In this document: piece after piece, positions 35,377 to 44,063 of the stretch
Layout: each line of letters starts with the position of its first letter
How positions within the stretch are numbered: the stretch's first letter is position 1
From: Thiohalocapsa sp964524185
GTDB lineage: Bacteria > Pseudomonadota > Gammaproteobacteria > Chromatiales > Chromatiaceae
Length of the DNA stretch: 52,021 bases
Direction: 5' to 3'
Assembly: GCA_964524185.1 (NCBI GenBank)
Contig: CAZGCI010000019.1
Coordinates: 1-52,021 of the forward strand
Made by a program: the position numbers and the translations under genes
The notes under the pieces: generated by a model
The model's database searches: none
What the model saw: the letters and a program-made list of their open reading frames with translations, nothing else
Told to the model about the DNA's origin: nothing

Positions 35377-36183
35377 TCAACCCAACCCTGCCCCATCGTT
35401 CGACAGCAACGGCCACAGCGACTGTGCCAGCGCGAGCGGAAAGTGCTGCAGACGAATATGACAGGCTGATGTCGCGCGAATCGTTTGAACGATCGCCTCT
35501 GGCGAGGGTTCCGGTCGAATGACCTGCGAAAAGCCAGGTAGCCATCGATGTTGTCTGAACATGAGGCCAACCGAGACATCATCTACGATATCGTAGCGAA
35601 GCAAGTGCTTGCGCTCTACAAGACTGCTGGCCTCTTGCGCGTTCAAAAAATAGCCAGAGCCACTGACAAACGTATTGCCGGGGTAGGCGTCCAACTCTGT
35701 CAGCCACTTGATACTCTTGCCATACCCGATGCGCCCCTGTGTCACGAGCGCCTGTCGGAGGCTGTCTGTCCAAACCCAACCGCCCGAATAACACAGATCT
35801 TCGCTCGACTGAACGAAGTCGTTCAGCACTGAGATGTTGATCACGCTACTGAGATTCGTTCGGAAAAAAACATCGTACCGTCCATCGAGAAACTCCAGCG
35901 CATCTACCATTTTGCTCAAGACCCCAGGAACGATCGGGGTTTGATAGCGGACTGGACATAGCTGACTTAGATCGGTGCAACGATCAACAATGACATGATC
36001 CGCAAGGTCATCGAGTCCATCGAGTCCATCGAGTGCCGTGGCATGCTCGAACAACAGAAAGACATCGATGTTCGGCCACCATTGTCGTGTGTGCCGGATC
36101 AGCTCGGCCCAGTAGGTCGCGACATAATGCCGGTAGAGGGGCGTCGAGAGTGAAGCGATCGTCAGGATGGCGATTGTCTTCAT
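35377..36183 (-). CDS. probable glycosyltransferase, family uncertain
   Basis: A 268-residue soluble protein without signal peptide or membrane segment. The N-terminus (MKTIAILTIASL, then WWPNIDVFLLFEH) looks like the first beta strands of a nucleotide-sugar-binding fold. The block YDVFFRTNLSSVINI and the later NTFVSGSGYFLNAQEASSLV recall GT31-type transferases (a D-rich donor site, then CSGGGYVLS), but the DxD is not conserved here. A short tandem repeat of 9 bases (about 36011-36035) encodes DGLDGLDDL and looks like recent slippage. The function is inferred only from this similarity and the glycan-related neighbours. Confidence 0.5.
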   Translation of the reverse strand: MKTIAILTIASLSTPLYRHYVATYWAELIRHTRQWWPNIDVFLLFEHATALDGLDGLDDLADHVIVDRCTDLSQLCPVRYQTPIVPGVLSKMVDALEFLDGRYDVFFRTNLSSVINISVLNDFVQSSEDLCYSGGWVWTDSLRQALVTQGRIGYGKSIKWLTELDAYPGNTFVSGSGYFLNAQEASSLVERKHLLRYDIVDDVSVGLMFRQHRWLPGFSQVIRPEPSPEAIVQTIRATSACHIRLQHFPLALAQSLWPLLSNDGAGLG

Positions 36184-36561
36184 GCCTGCCCTTGCGCCGC
36201 CTCCAGAACGCGAGTCACGCTGGCTACTCGGCGAACATCACCCGGTTGCGCGCCGCGCTGATCAAGTATGCCCTGTAGGGAGCGGACTTGAGCCGAATTC
36301 GCGGCGAACGGTGTCACCCAAATCGATATCGCGACCGCCGCGAGCGCCATCGAAGCCGCAGGCGGTTTCATCCACCGGACCACCGGTGCAGGCCCTCCGC
36401 GCTGCGCTGTCTTTCGCATCCCGGGCTCGCGTGTCTTGCGTGCGCCTACTTCAACATGGGCCTCTATGCACGGCGCGGGAATGGCTGCGGTGGCGAATCT
36501 GCATCCGCTTGCACGCGAGCGCGCGTTGGCATTGGGTATCGGGTCCACCGTTGGGCCCGCG
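36184..36561. other. intergenic, no supported gene
   Basis: About 380 bp. Open frames cross it on both strands, but none shows a family motif, a ribosome site and a plausible length together. It may hold decayed coding material. Confidence 0.4.
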
Positions 36562-37326
36562 CTACGCGGTCTTAGGATCGCGTTGATAACCAATGCGGCC
36601 TTCGACCGACCAATCCAGCTCGCGGTGAATATACTCGAGATCGCTGCTGGCGATTTTTGGGAATCGGCGTGGCGCGTAATCGTGATTGCCAGGGCGGCCG
36701 AAATGCCGTCGTTCACCGACGACGTGTGGTTGCGCCAGCGCAATACCGAACCGCTCGGCAACCGGCACTAGTGATTGAGTGTCGTCCCTCAGGGTTTCAT
36801 AGTTCACAATGTGGAAGTGCTCGACCAAGGGGGCCAGGTTGAGAAGGTGCTGAAGCTTTCGTGTTCTGAGACGCAGGACGTTTTCGGCATCCTCGATGAA
36901 CCAGTATCCATCTGCTCGCGAAGGCCAACACGGGTTCACGCGCGAGGTTTCAAAGGAATGCCACGGTTTTCGGATAAACTCGCTAAACGGTAGGTTCCAG
37001 TGGTCTCCTGCGTGATAGGGGCGCAAGTGGAAGGAGCGTAGCCATTCCAACGGCTCCCGAACGATGCACAAGAACAGCGTGTCCCGGCTATCGCTTAACG
37101 GGCGTCTGCACTGAAGGTCTGTCGACGCGTTCGCTCGGCAGCGCGGGTGGTGCCACCGGATGAACCAGTGCTTGCCGCCAAATGCCTTCGTCAGCGCAAC
37201 ATGCTTGAAATTTTTTCGCACAAGGCTTTCGAGAAAATTCGTCCCCGAGCAGCGCTCGCCGAATATCTGAACATACTTGATCGGCTGAGCCAAGGGCTCA
37301 GCGCGCTGTGACGCCCAGTTACACAT
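36562..37326 (-). CDS. sulfotransferase-like P-loop protein
   Basis: A 254-residue protein with the loop YVQIFGERCSGTNFLESLV at about 18-36, the form of the PAPS-binding loop in a bacterial sulfotransferase-like group, and LCIVREPLEWLRSFHLRPY at about 86-104, in the place of the 3'-phosphate site. A small C-terminal region includes FHIVNYETLRDD, also common in sulfotransferases. No signal or membrane segment. The acceptor is unknown. It is separated from its neighbours by several hundred bases, so it is probably its own transcription unit. Confidence 0.7.
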   Translation of the reverse strand: MCNWASQRAEPLAQPIKYVQIFGERCSGTNFLESLVRKNFKHVALTKAFGGKHWFIRWHHPRCRANASTDLQCRRPLSDSRDTLFLCIVREPLEWLRSFHLRPYHAGDHWNLPFSEFIRKPWHSFETSRVNPCWPSRADGYWFIEDAENVLRLRTRKLQHLLNLAPLVEHFHIVNYETLRDDTQSLVPVAERFGIALAQPHVVGERRHFGRPGNHDYAPRRFPKIASSDLEYIHRELDWSVEGRIGYQRDPKTA

Positions 37327-37723
37327 TCGTGAATGCTCCGGTCGCCGCGCTGCAAGCGCTCTGACGCGAGCAGGCTTGAATGTGGTACGTTGTAGTCGAT
37401 GTCTTTGTTATGACATCGCACTCGTCTGAGACGCGTACGGGCTGAAACGGCAGTCGCGCCGGCCGGCCCTGTTGGACGTGACCGTGTAGCGATCGCAGCA
37501 ATTGGCAGCAGCGGGGCTGCCGAAGCGGCATGTTGGCGTGCCGGCACCGCCGTCGCAATCGATGTGGCGATCGGCGGCCCAGGACTCGTTCAGAAACCCG
37601 ATCACATCCAGCATGGCGGGTGCCACGCAGACGGTCATCGTGACTCAGGATCCAGTGCGACAACCGCATGGGCGAGTTCGTACTACTGGTGGGGCCGATA
37701 TACGATGAGTCAGCATCGCTAAC
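37327..37723. other. divergent region; possible small Cys-rich ORF
   Basis: About 400 bp between two divergent sulfotransferase-like genes. A minus-strand frame at 37408-37638 could encode 76 residues with six cysteines (HIDCDGGAGTPTC and NCCDRYTV), but I see no ribosome site or known family. It may be a fragment of a secreted protein. No other feature seen. Confidence 0.3.
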
Positions 37724-38386
37724 ATGCCCGTCTATCGTCGTTCTCGCTTGCTCCATATCCATATCCCTAAGACCGGAGGGACCGCCATTGAGGAATTTTT
37801 TCACGCGCGCGGCGATATGACCTGGCGTCCGGCCTCCTGGGTCGGGCGGTTACGTGTGCGTGGGCGCTGGTATGAGCTTCAGCACCTGACGATGCCAGAG
37901 CTGTGCTTTCTGAGCCAGGGCGAATTCCAGGGGTTTGAGTCGTTTGCGGTCGTACGTAACCCGTACTCGCGGCTGGTTTCAGAATTCCTCTGGCGAAGTG
38001 CGCCGAGTGAAAACGGGCATGAGCCGTTGCAGCGTTTTCGAGATTTCGCAGCGTTTGTGTCCGCAATTCCCGTCATCGCCGATCACCGGTGGCCATTTTT
38101 GCTGCGACACCAATCAAAGCAGCATGTGAACTTCTTGATCCACGTCCGCCCGCAGAATCAATACGTGTACGATCCTGAAGGTCGACCATGGGTCGATGAG
38201 ATCTTGCGATTTGAGTCGCTTGGGCCCGAGTTTTCCCGATTAGCAGCTCGGCGCGGTCTCAAGTCGACGACGGTGCGTTCGCCGGCTGCCAGAAACGCGC
38301 TCGCCTACTACGACCGTTTCATGCTCGATCGGGTGAATCAAATCTACGCAGACGATTTCCGTCTTGGAGACTATCCCATGGTGTAG
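37724..38386 (+). CDS. sulfotransferase family 2-type protein
   Basis: A 220-residue protein with the standard motif LLHIHIPKTGGTAIEEFF at about 9-26 (5'-phosphosulfate loop) and FAVVRNPYSRLVSEFLW at about 72-88 (3'-phosphate site with the conserved Arg and Ser). The C-terminal YYDRFMLDRVNQIYADDF is the usual closing helix. Compared with the two other sulfotransferase-like genes it is the most canonical. It is the only + strand gene in this part of the island and converges on the GT60-like gene 36 bp away. Carbohydrate sulfation is the likely role; the acceptor is not known. Confidence 0.85.
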   Translation: MPVYRRSRLLHIHIPKTGGTAIEEFFHARGDMTWRPASWVGRLRVRGRWYELQHLTMPELCFLSQGEFQGFESFAVVRNPYSRLVSEFLWRSAPSENGHEPLQRFRDFAAFVSAIPVIADHRWPFLLRHQSKQHVNFLIHVRPQNQYVYDPEGRPWVDEILRFESLGPEFSRLAARRGLKSTTVRSPAARNALAYYDRFMLDRVNQIYADDFRLGDYPMV

Positions 38387-38421
38387 GTGCTGAGGCCGAG
38401 CATCTCCGCATGAGAAGGTGA

Positions 38422-39348
38422 TCAAGCCGGGGGCGGGTCAAGGTCAACACCGGCCAAGGCCGCCCATTCGGATACGGTTCGCGTCCGGCCCAGGCCGAAT
38501 CGGCCGAGTTTCGCAGGGTCGCCGCGCCCGTAGAACAGCGTGTGGATGCGACGGATCATCTCGTTGGTGCTCCGGGTCTGCCACTGCGTGCCTTTTGCCT
38601 CCCAAACCTTGTGTCGCTGCCCGCCGCTGTAGTTGCTGTAGTCGAGATGCCAAACCTGGATCGCATCGGGCAGGAAGATGTCGTATCCATGGGTGAAAGT
38701 GCGCACCGACAGCGCCGCCTCGTGACCGGCGTTGACCATCGCCGGATCTTCCGGGACCTCTTCGATCCAATGCCCGTGCGTGAAGACGAAGTTGCAGCAG
38801 ATCAGCGCCGTCCTTTCATGAGGCTCGGATCTGCGCGCCTGGGACATTTGAATATCGAGCCACCCCACGGGTGGGATGCGCGTGCAGGTCATTCGGGGAA
38901 CGCCATCGAGCGCTGTACCGACCCAAGGGAGCACAACCTGTTGGTGCTCATCGAACGTAAAGGGCGGGGAACTGGTCGTGAGCAGCGGTTTATCGCTCGG
39001 TTTGCTGTTGAGCTGCGCGATCAGATTTTGGTCCCAGCCCTTTGCGAACGCAGTGTGGGAATCGACCAACAGATGGTACTGCTCGCCGGCGTAGAGCTTC
39101 TGGACTTCGGCGCGCGCCCATCCGTAACCTAAACTCGCATAGTACGGGTAGCGGCGAATCCGAAAGCGGGGATCGCTCAAATATGGGTCGAGATTTTCTC
39201 CGTCATCTGCCTGCCAGCAGATGCCGAATGTTAGCTTGTCTGGCTCGGTGGCATTCGCCAGCGCCGAATGGATGGTGAACGGCAGATACTCGTCCCGATA
39301 CGAGGCAATCGACAAAAAGATCCGCTTGTCACCGCTCGCGCTGCTCAT
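38422..39348 (-). CDS. GT60-like glycosyltransferase (polypeptide GlcNAc-transferase family)
   Basis: A 308-residue protein of the family that includes Skp1 GnT1, which adds GlcNAc to hydroxyproline in Dictyostelium. The start RIFLSIASYRDEYLPFTIHS and LTFGICWQADDG are the family opening. LLVDSHTAFAKGWDQNL holds the D-x-H metal site, and VRTFTHGYDIFLPDAIQVWH with the Asp/His set lies near 230-250. FGLGRTRTVSEW is the conserved end. The ATG overlaps the stop of the upstream gene (ATGA), so it is the last gene of the seven-gene operon. A second member of the family lies at 46178. The acceptor is inferred to be a hydroxylated or glycosylated peptide, because two hydroxylases precede it. Confidence 0.82.
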   Translation of the reverse strand: MSSASGDKRIFLSIASYRDEYLPFTIHSALANATEPDKLTFGICWQADDGENLDPYLSDPRFRIRRYPYYASLGYGWARAEVQKLYAGEQYHLLVDSHTAFAKGWDQNLIAQLNSKPSDKPLLTTSSPPFTFDEHQQVVLPWVGTALDGVPRMTCTRIPPVGWLDIQMSQARRSEPHERTALICCNFVFTHGHWIEEVPEDPAMVNAGHEAALSVRTFTHGYDIFLPDAIQVWHLDYSNYSGGQRHKVWEAKGTQWQTRSTNEMIRRIHTLFYGRGDPAKLGRFGLGRTRTVSEWAALAGVDLDPPPA

Positions 39349-40463
39349 GCCGGACGCAACTCCAGGGCGCCGACCTCGCTGAGGCGACTGGTGATGGTGA
39401 GCACATCGCCGCTGAGCTGTCCGGACGGCAGGTCATACTGCTGCTCGAGCTGACTCACCACCCGCGCGAGATTCCGCGTTCCGTCGCAGAGCGACCAGAT
39501 CGCTGCGGCCGAGGCGTTGAGTGCAAGCGTGTCGGCGCGCCCGGGGATCTCGAGGATCGTTTGATCGCAGACCTTCCCCTCTCGCACGCCGCGGCGACGG
39601 TGTGCACACAGAAACGCCAAGTCTCCACCCGACTCATAGCGCTCAACAAAGCTGTTGAGCAGATTGAGGAACGCCTGCCCGGCCCGACCGTTGACCTGCG
39701 CTGCGGTGACCCGCTGCCACGGTCGATAGCGCCGCTTGTCCCAGGCGATCTCGCCGCTGGGGGCACTCACCGGTTCGCCGTAGCACAGAACCGGAACATC
39801 AACCGTATCCGCCTCCATCGCACAGGCGAGGCGAATGGGATCAAAACGCAGATGCGCCTCAGCGCTCGCGACCGCGAAGCTGATGCGCTCGGTCTGCTCG
39901 GCAGTGTGTTCGGTTCCCAGTTCGCTGCGCATGATTCCCATCAGTTCGAGCCACCGCGCCACGAGCTTGCGCAGATCGCTGCTGTGTAAGAGCACCGGGC
40001 GGGTCACGGGCGGCACGACAAGCGCGCGGTTGACACAAAACTGGTCAAGAAAAGCGAACGCCGAACCCAATCTAAACGGCCCGTGGCCGGCCTGCGGCAA
40101 CTCCAGCCAGGGCGTTGCCAGTGCCTGCCCCGGGGCCGCCTCGCGGGTGATCGGCGCGCGGATGACAGAATCGAGCTCCAGCAGCAAAACGGTTCCCTCA
40201 ACCGGCTCGCGATACAACCATTCAAGTAATGCCGCCGGCTGATTGTATGCCGGGAACACATCCCCGGTGTAAGGGTGCGGTGACCAGGCGTAGGTTCGCA
40301 CCACGCGCGCAAGCCGCTGTGTCGGGAGCGGATCCCCTTTGTGCGCCGGCGTCAGTCGGACCAGTTCCCCGGGTTGCTCAGCCAGGCCCCACGCGTAGTC
40401 CAGCAAATCGCACTGCCATTGGATCGCCGGGTTCGCCTCGGCAATGAACACCGTGTAGATCAA
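39345..40463 (-). CDS. HPAT/SERGT-like glycosyltransferase with C-terminal PqqD domain
   Basis: Two-part protein of 372 residues. The N-terminal part (about 1-280) resembles hydroxyproline O-arabinosyltransferases and peptidyl-serine galactosyltransferases: VRTYAWSPHPYTGDVFPAYN, QPAALLEWLYREP and VLLLELDSVIRAP, where the metal site reads E-L-D. The C-terminal part (about 295-372) is a PqqD-like winged-helix, the fold of RiPP recognition elements: DTLALNASAAAIWSLCDGTR and ISxLEQQYD-like VVSQLEQQYD, then SRLSEVGALEL. Such domains normally hold the leader of a precursor peptide for a modifying enzyme. It follows the hydroxylase gene by six bases and overlaps the GT60-like gene by four. The substrate is inferred to be the Pro/Thr-rich protein at 45400. 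Confidence 0.8.
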   Translation of the reverse strand: MIYTVFIAEANPAIQWQCDLLDYAWGLAEQPGELVRLTPAHKGDPLPTQRLARVVRTYAWSPHPYTGDVFPAYNQPAALLEWLYREPVEGTVLLLELDSVIRAPITREAAPGQALATPWLELPQAGHGPFRLGSAFAFLDQFCVNRALVVPPVTRPVLLHSSDLRKLVARWLELMGIMRSELGTEHTAEQTERISFAVASAEAHLRFDPIRLACAMEADTVDVPVLCYGEPVSAPSGEIAWDKRRYRPWQRVTAAQVNGRAGQAFLNLLNSFVERYESGGDLAFLCAHRRRGVREGKVCDQTILEIPGRADTLALNASAAAIWSLCDGTRNLARVVSQLEQQYDLPSGQLSGDVLTITSRLSEVGALELRPA

Positions 40464-40469
40464 CCCGTC

Positions 40470-41438
40470 CTACCCCTCACGCTCGGCATGTGAACCGAAT
40501 TGGGAAGCCAGCGCTCCGCAGCGGAAATGGCCCCATCCGAACGTCTGACCCGCGCCGGCCGTCTCGCTTCGATGTACCCAGGTTGTAATCGCGAAGCGAT
40601 AGCTCGAGAACGCATTCGAGGGGCAGCGTACAGGCCGCACTTCGTGCATGTCATCACTTGGAAAGACGACCAGTCGGTTGGAGACCGGCGCGATCGTCCG
40701 AAAGGTGTCGCCAACATCCCAGGTGCCATCGCTCCGCGGCGAGCGGTCGTATAAGCGCAGTTCGCCACCCGAGAAGCCGCGCGGCTCACGCGCGAGGTAA
40801 AAGATGCAGGTCAGGAAACGGGTGTTGTCAACCCCCGCATCGGCATGCCGCTTGAAGAAGTGACCCGTTCCTGCGGCCGTGAGTTGCGTTTCGATGCTGG
40901 ACAGCGGAAACATCTCAAGACCCAGGTCGGCAACGATCAACGGCAGCCAGATTAGCAGTCGGTTCTCAAACAGTTTCGCGTGGGCGGTTTCACCGAAGTC
41001 GGGAACGTTTAGGTTTTGCCGGTACTCCGCGTTCGCGTCGGTGACTGTTCCGGCCTCGAAGCGGTGCTCCGAGGCGATGGCGAACTCGATAAGCTCGCGA
41101 TGCTCATCGGGGCAGAGAAAGTCATCGATCACGACATAGCGCGGATGGTGGATCGCCACAGCGCTGGCCACACCCCGCGCATCGGTCGCGGCCAGCGGCT
41201 CGGCGCGGTCGAGCAGCACCGGCGGTTCACTCACGATCGAGATGACCTGCGAGGCCCTGAACGAACAGGCCACTCGCCCCTCGTCAAGCGGCAATTCGAT
41301 CATGTCGAGACTTGCGTCCGGGGACGCGAGCGCACCAAAGAGCGCAAGCAGGGTCGGCGAGTCCTCGCGCAGACGTAGTCGATGCGCCTCGCCGCTGGCG
41401 AGGAGCACCTCGAGTCGGATATTTCTGACCTCGCTCAT
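40470..41438 (-). CDS. prolyl-4-hydroxylase-like 2OG-Fe(II) dioxygenase
   Basis: A 322-residue protein with start at 41438, where ATGA overlaps the previous stop. Residues 1-100 form a small domain of unknown function (IRLEVLLASGEAHRLRLRED). The dioxygenase part (about 120-320) has the double-stranded beta-helix motifs of the P4H superfamily: FFKRHADAG (H-x-D iron ligands), FLTCIFYLAREPRGFSGGEL, RLVVFPSDDMHEVRPV (distal His) and SSYRFAITTWVH (Arg that binds 2-oxoglutarate). Proline hydroxylation is the best guess, given the glycosyltransferases and the Pro-rich neighbour, but free amino acids or other residues are possible. Confidence 0.85.
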   Translation of the reverse strand: MSEVRNIRLEVLLASGEAHRLRLREDSPTLLALFGALASPDASLDMIELPLDEGRVACSFRASQVISIVSEPPVLLDRAEPLAATDARGVASAVAIHHPRYVVIDDFLCPDEHRELIEFAIASEHRFEAGTVTDANAEYRQNLNVPDFGETAHAKLFENRLLIWLPLIVADLGLEMFPLSSIETQLTAAGTGHFFKRHADAGVDNTRFLTCIFYLAREPRGFSGGELRLYDRSPRSDGTWDVGDTFRTIAPVSNRLVVFPSDDMHEVRPVRCPSNAFSSYRFAITTWVHRSETAGAGQTFGWGHFRCGALASQFGSHAEREG

Positions 41439-43441
41439 GCAGGGCCCGCGTCCTGCGTACGCGCGCTCCAAGTCGCGATGAGCTCGGCTGCGCGATCCTC
41501 CCCGCTGAACCTGAGCTGAGCAACCGGCCGGGCCTCGCAGAGGCGGCACAGGCGTTCCACGGCCCGATCGCGATCAAACGAGAAGTCGGCCGAGCAGCGG
41601 ATAAGCTCGGTCACGGCCAGAGCCGGTCCTGAAGCCGTCAATGTATCGCGCGCCTGCAGCTGCGGGGTTGCCACGACAACTTCAGCAAGCGGCGTCGGGT
41701 TGCGTCGCAGCCGCTCCCCCGCGCCTTCTGGCCGAGCACTTGATCCAAACGGGATGACTGTCAAGTCCGCCATCCGAATGGAGAGGATACCCGCCTCGAG
41801 TCGCTCGAACCCATAGGGCTCGAGTGCACGAACCAGCGCATCGGTGTCGGCGTTGCTGGCGAGCGTGAGTGCGCGCCCGCTTCGCGCCAAGGCCGCGCCA
41901 CGCAGCCACACATAACCAGGCCGCACGCGCCCAAGAAGTTCCACCACCCGCTCACGCAGCCGCATCGTGAGCTCCTCGCGTGTCGCCGCTTCAACACACA
42001 CCGCCCCGTCGAGCATGATCTCGTAGCGATCACCAACGGGACGAAGCTCGAACTGCGCGATCACGTTCCGGCGGGTGTCGGCATTATCGCACCCAAACAC
42101 CGGCGCAAGCTGCTGCAATAACCCAGGGTCTGAGGACTCCACGGCAACTTGAAGCCCCTCGAAGCCAATCGAGAACGATGCCGAGGGGCGATGCGCAGTG
42201 GCCCAATCCGGCACCTCGCCCTCTGGCTGTTCACGCGTCCCGGGCAATAGCCCGGTATCCAGCACGCTGGCAAGCAAAAAGCTTTCGGGCCACTCACGCA
42301 TCCAAGCAGGGTTCAGTCGTTGCGAGACGCGATTCCACGAATAAGATCCTTCCTGCTCTTCCACCATGACGCCCGCGTCCAGTGCAATGCACTCGCTTAA
42401 GGCATGGCGGCCCCGTTCAAGCGGCGAGCCTTCATCCGGGAGCTCGTTCCAGAAGAAGCGAAAGGGTTCGGGGTGTCCATGATTGCCCCGGTAGCGCTGA
42501 ATCAGTGCGGAAAAGGTGCTTGTCATCGTGCCGATGAACTCAGCCGACTCACCGGCGACCAGCTGCGAGAGGTGAGCGAGGCAGAGACTATCCCTCTGCG
42601 GGAGGCGCGCGAAGTCGTCCTGGTAAGCATCCAGGATGTGCCAGTCAAGAAATAGATTGTTCGGAAAGGCAGTGCAGATTTCACGAAAAAACGGGTCCTC
42701 GCGCTCATCGGTCAAAATCACCAGTGGATCGTCACGACTGAAGACCCGATCCATGGCGTCGATGGCTTCCCAGGGTTTGCGCTCGAGCGTCGTCACGCCG
42801 TACGTCAGCTTGAAGTCGCCCCGGCGCAGATGCACGGCATTAAACCTACCCAGGTCGGTTGCAACCCGGCGCGCAAGGTCGCGGTAGGGCTCCTTGGCGG
42901 TCATGCGCGCGAGCGTCCGGTACGCGGAGCGGCGACATTCGGCATCGAGATAAAACAGATAACTGTAAAAGCAAAGATTCCGTCGATGCATGGGCTCCCG
43001 GGCGTCGGGAACCAGGGGCTGCTCGCTCAGGCGAAGCACAGGGATGTGATCATGCTGGTCCGCCACGGTGACCCAGTGCTGGCGGCCGCGCGCAAAATAG
43101 GTTGCATCCGCTGTCAGCCGGTCCCGGTGAGACGGAAAACAAAAGACGGTGTCACTCAGCGAATAGTCGGTCAGCTCGAGACTTTCGGCATCGAGAAGCG
43201 CTGCTGGGTCGTAATCGGCCCATGGGACCGGCAGGTCGATTAGATCGGTGACACGGCTCGGTTGCGAATGATCGACCCGCCCGTCATAGGAGACGAGATT
43301 AGCAGCGGGTGATCGGTTCCCATCGAGCAACAGGAAACGGTTGGTCAGATGCGCTAGCACCACACCCACCTCGGTTGACAATATCGCGTTGCTCAGCCCA
43401 CAGCGGCCTGAGAGATAGAGAGTGTACAGCAGTTGCCTCAT
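41435..43441 (-). CDS. O-fucosyltransferase-like protein fused to degenerate HprK-like domain
   Basis: A 668-residue fusion. The N-terminal part (about 1-370) resembles GDP-fucose O-fucosyltransferases: LSGRCGLSNAILSTEVGVVL at the start, AVHLRRGDFKLTYGV with the HxRRGD donor motif (about 203-217), VILTDEREDPFF, and AEFIGTMTSTFSALIQRYRG near 318. The C-terminal part (about 400-668) resembles HPr-kinase-like proteins found near PqqD proteins (YEIMLDGAVCVEA, LRGAALARSGRALTLASNAD), but the P-loop GxxxxGK(S/T) is missing. It may therefore act as a binding or scaffold module rather than a kinase. It is tightly coupled to both neighbours, six bases after the dioxygenase and overlapping the hydroxylase by four. 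Confidence 0.72.
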   Translation of the reverse strand: MRQLLYTLYLSGRCGLSNAILSTEVGVVLAHLTNRFLLLDGNRSPAANLVSYDGRVDHSQPSRVTDLIDLPVPWADYDPAALLDAESLELTDYSLSDTVFCFPSHRDRLTADATYFARGRQHWVTVADQHDHIPVLRLSEQPLVPDAREPMHRRNLCFYSYLFYLDAECRRSAYRTLARMTAKEPYRDLARRVATDLGRFNAVHLRRGDFKLTYGVTTLERKPWEAIDAMDRVFSRDDPLVILTDEREDPFFREICTAFPNNLFLDWHILDAYQDDFARLPQRDSLCLAHLSQLVAGESAEFIGTMTSTFSALIQRYRGNHGHPEPFRFFWNELPDEGSPLERGRHALSECIALDAGVMVEEQEGSYSWNRVSQRLNPAWMREWPESFLLASVLDTGLLPGTREQPEGEVPDWATAHRPSASFSIGFEGLQVAVESSDPGLLQQLAPVFGCDNADTRRNVIAQFELRPVGDRYEIMLDGAVCVEAATREELTMRLRERVVELLGRVRPGYVWLRGAALARSGRALTLASNADTDALVRALEPYGFERLEAGILSIRMADLTVIPFGSSARPEGAGERLRRNPTPLAEVVVATPQLQARDTLTASGPALAVTELIRCSADFSFDRDRAVERLCRLCEARPVAQLRFSGEDRAAELIATWSARTQDAGPA

Positions 43442-43447
43442 GGCGCT

Positions 43448-44053
43448 TCAGACCATCGGCGCGGCGACGGGGATCGGGTGGTAGTGCACAAACATAGCCG
43501 CGTAGTAGTCGCCCTCGAGTGGATAGGGGCGCCCGTGCGCAAGGCGTGCGCCTTCATAGAAGAGGCACTCACCCGGCTCGAGATCGATTTGCACTCGCTG
43601 GCCTTCAGCGTCGACCAACGAGAGCGGCCAGGGCTCATCGAGCGCTGCGTCGACGCAGATTGCCGAGCTCACGACGTGCGTGGGGCGATCGACATGCGTG
43701 TACAGATAGGTCCCGCGTTGGTAGATACGGATCCCGTAGCAACTCGAGTATTGCAGGCGTAGCCCTGACCAGGCCTCGTGGGCAGCCTTTAACTCGACAG
43801 CAAGCTGTTGATTGAAGTGCTCATCCGAGAGGATGAGCGTGGGGATGATCTGCGGGTTGTCGTTTCCGATTTCGCGGATGGGGTTTTCAACCTGGCAGTA
43901 CGCGGCGTTGCCCCTCAAGTGATCAACGAGTCGCTGAGCGAGGTCGTCGCTCAGACGCCACTTCTTGAAACCGAGCCCCCAATCGGGGGCGGCGGCTTGC
44001 ATCGCGCGTTGCTGCTCGCGCAGGTTGGGTGGCGCCTCAAGCTCTGGGATCAC
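43448..44053 (-). CDS. second 2OG-Fe(II) dioxygenase (P4H-like fold)
   Basis: About 200 residues from a GTG at 44053, placed ten bases after the upstream stop; an ATG at 44002 is an alternative, and an ATG at 44146 would overlap the upstream gene by 83 bases. GIRIYQRGTYLYTHVDRP holds the H-x-D iron ligands. VVSSAICVDAALDE lies on the core strand, ECLFYEGARLAHGRPYPLEG contains the distal His and an Arg, and the product ends with a strand YYAAMFVHYHP. It is therefore a dioxygenase related to prolyl hydroxylases. Having two different hydroxylases in one operon suggests either two target positions or two hydroxylation regiochemistries. Confidence 0.78.
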   Translation of the reverse strand: MIPELEAPPNLREQQRAMQAAAPDWGLGFKKWRLSDDLAQRLVDHLRGNAAYCQVENPIREIGNDNPQIIPTLILSDEHFNQQLAVELKAAHEAWSGLRLQYSSCYGIRIYQRGTYLYTHVDRPTHVVSSAICVDAALDEPWPLSLVDAEGQRVQIDLEPGECLFYEGARLAHGRPYPLEGDYYAAMFVHYHPIPVAAPMV

Positions 44054-44063
44054 ACGCCGTCGC

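Noticed and set aside
36436..36771. + strand frame beginning MRAPTSTWASMHG
   Set aside because: It overlaps a supported sulfotransferase-like gene on the other strand and has no clear ribosome site or family match.
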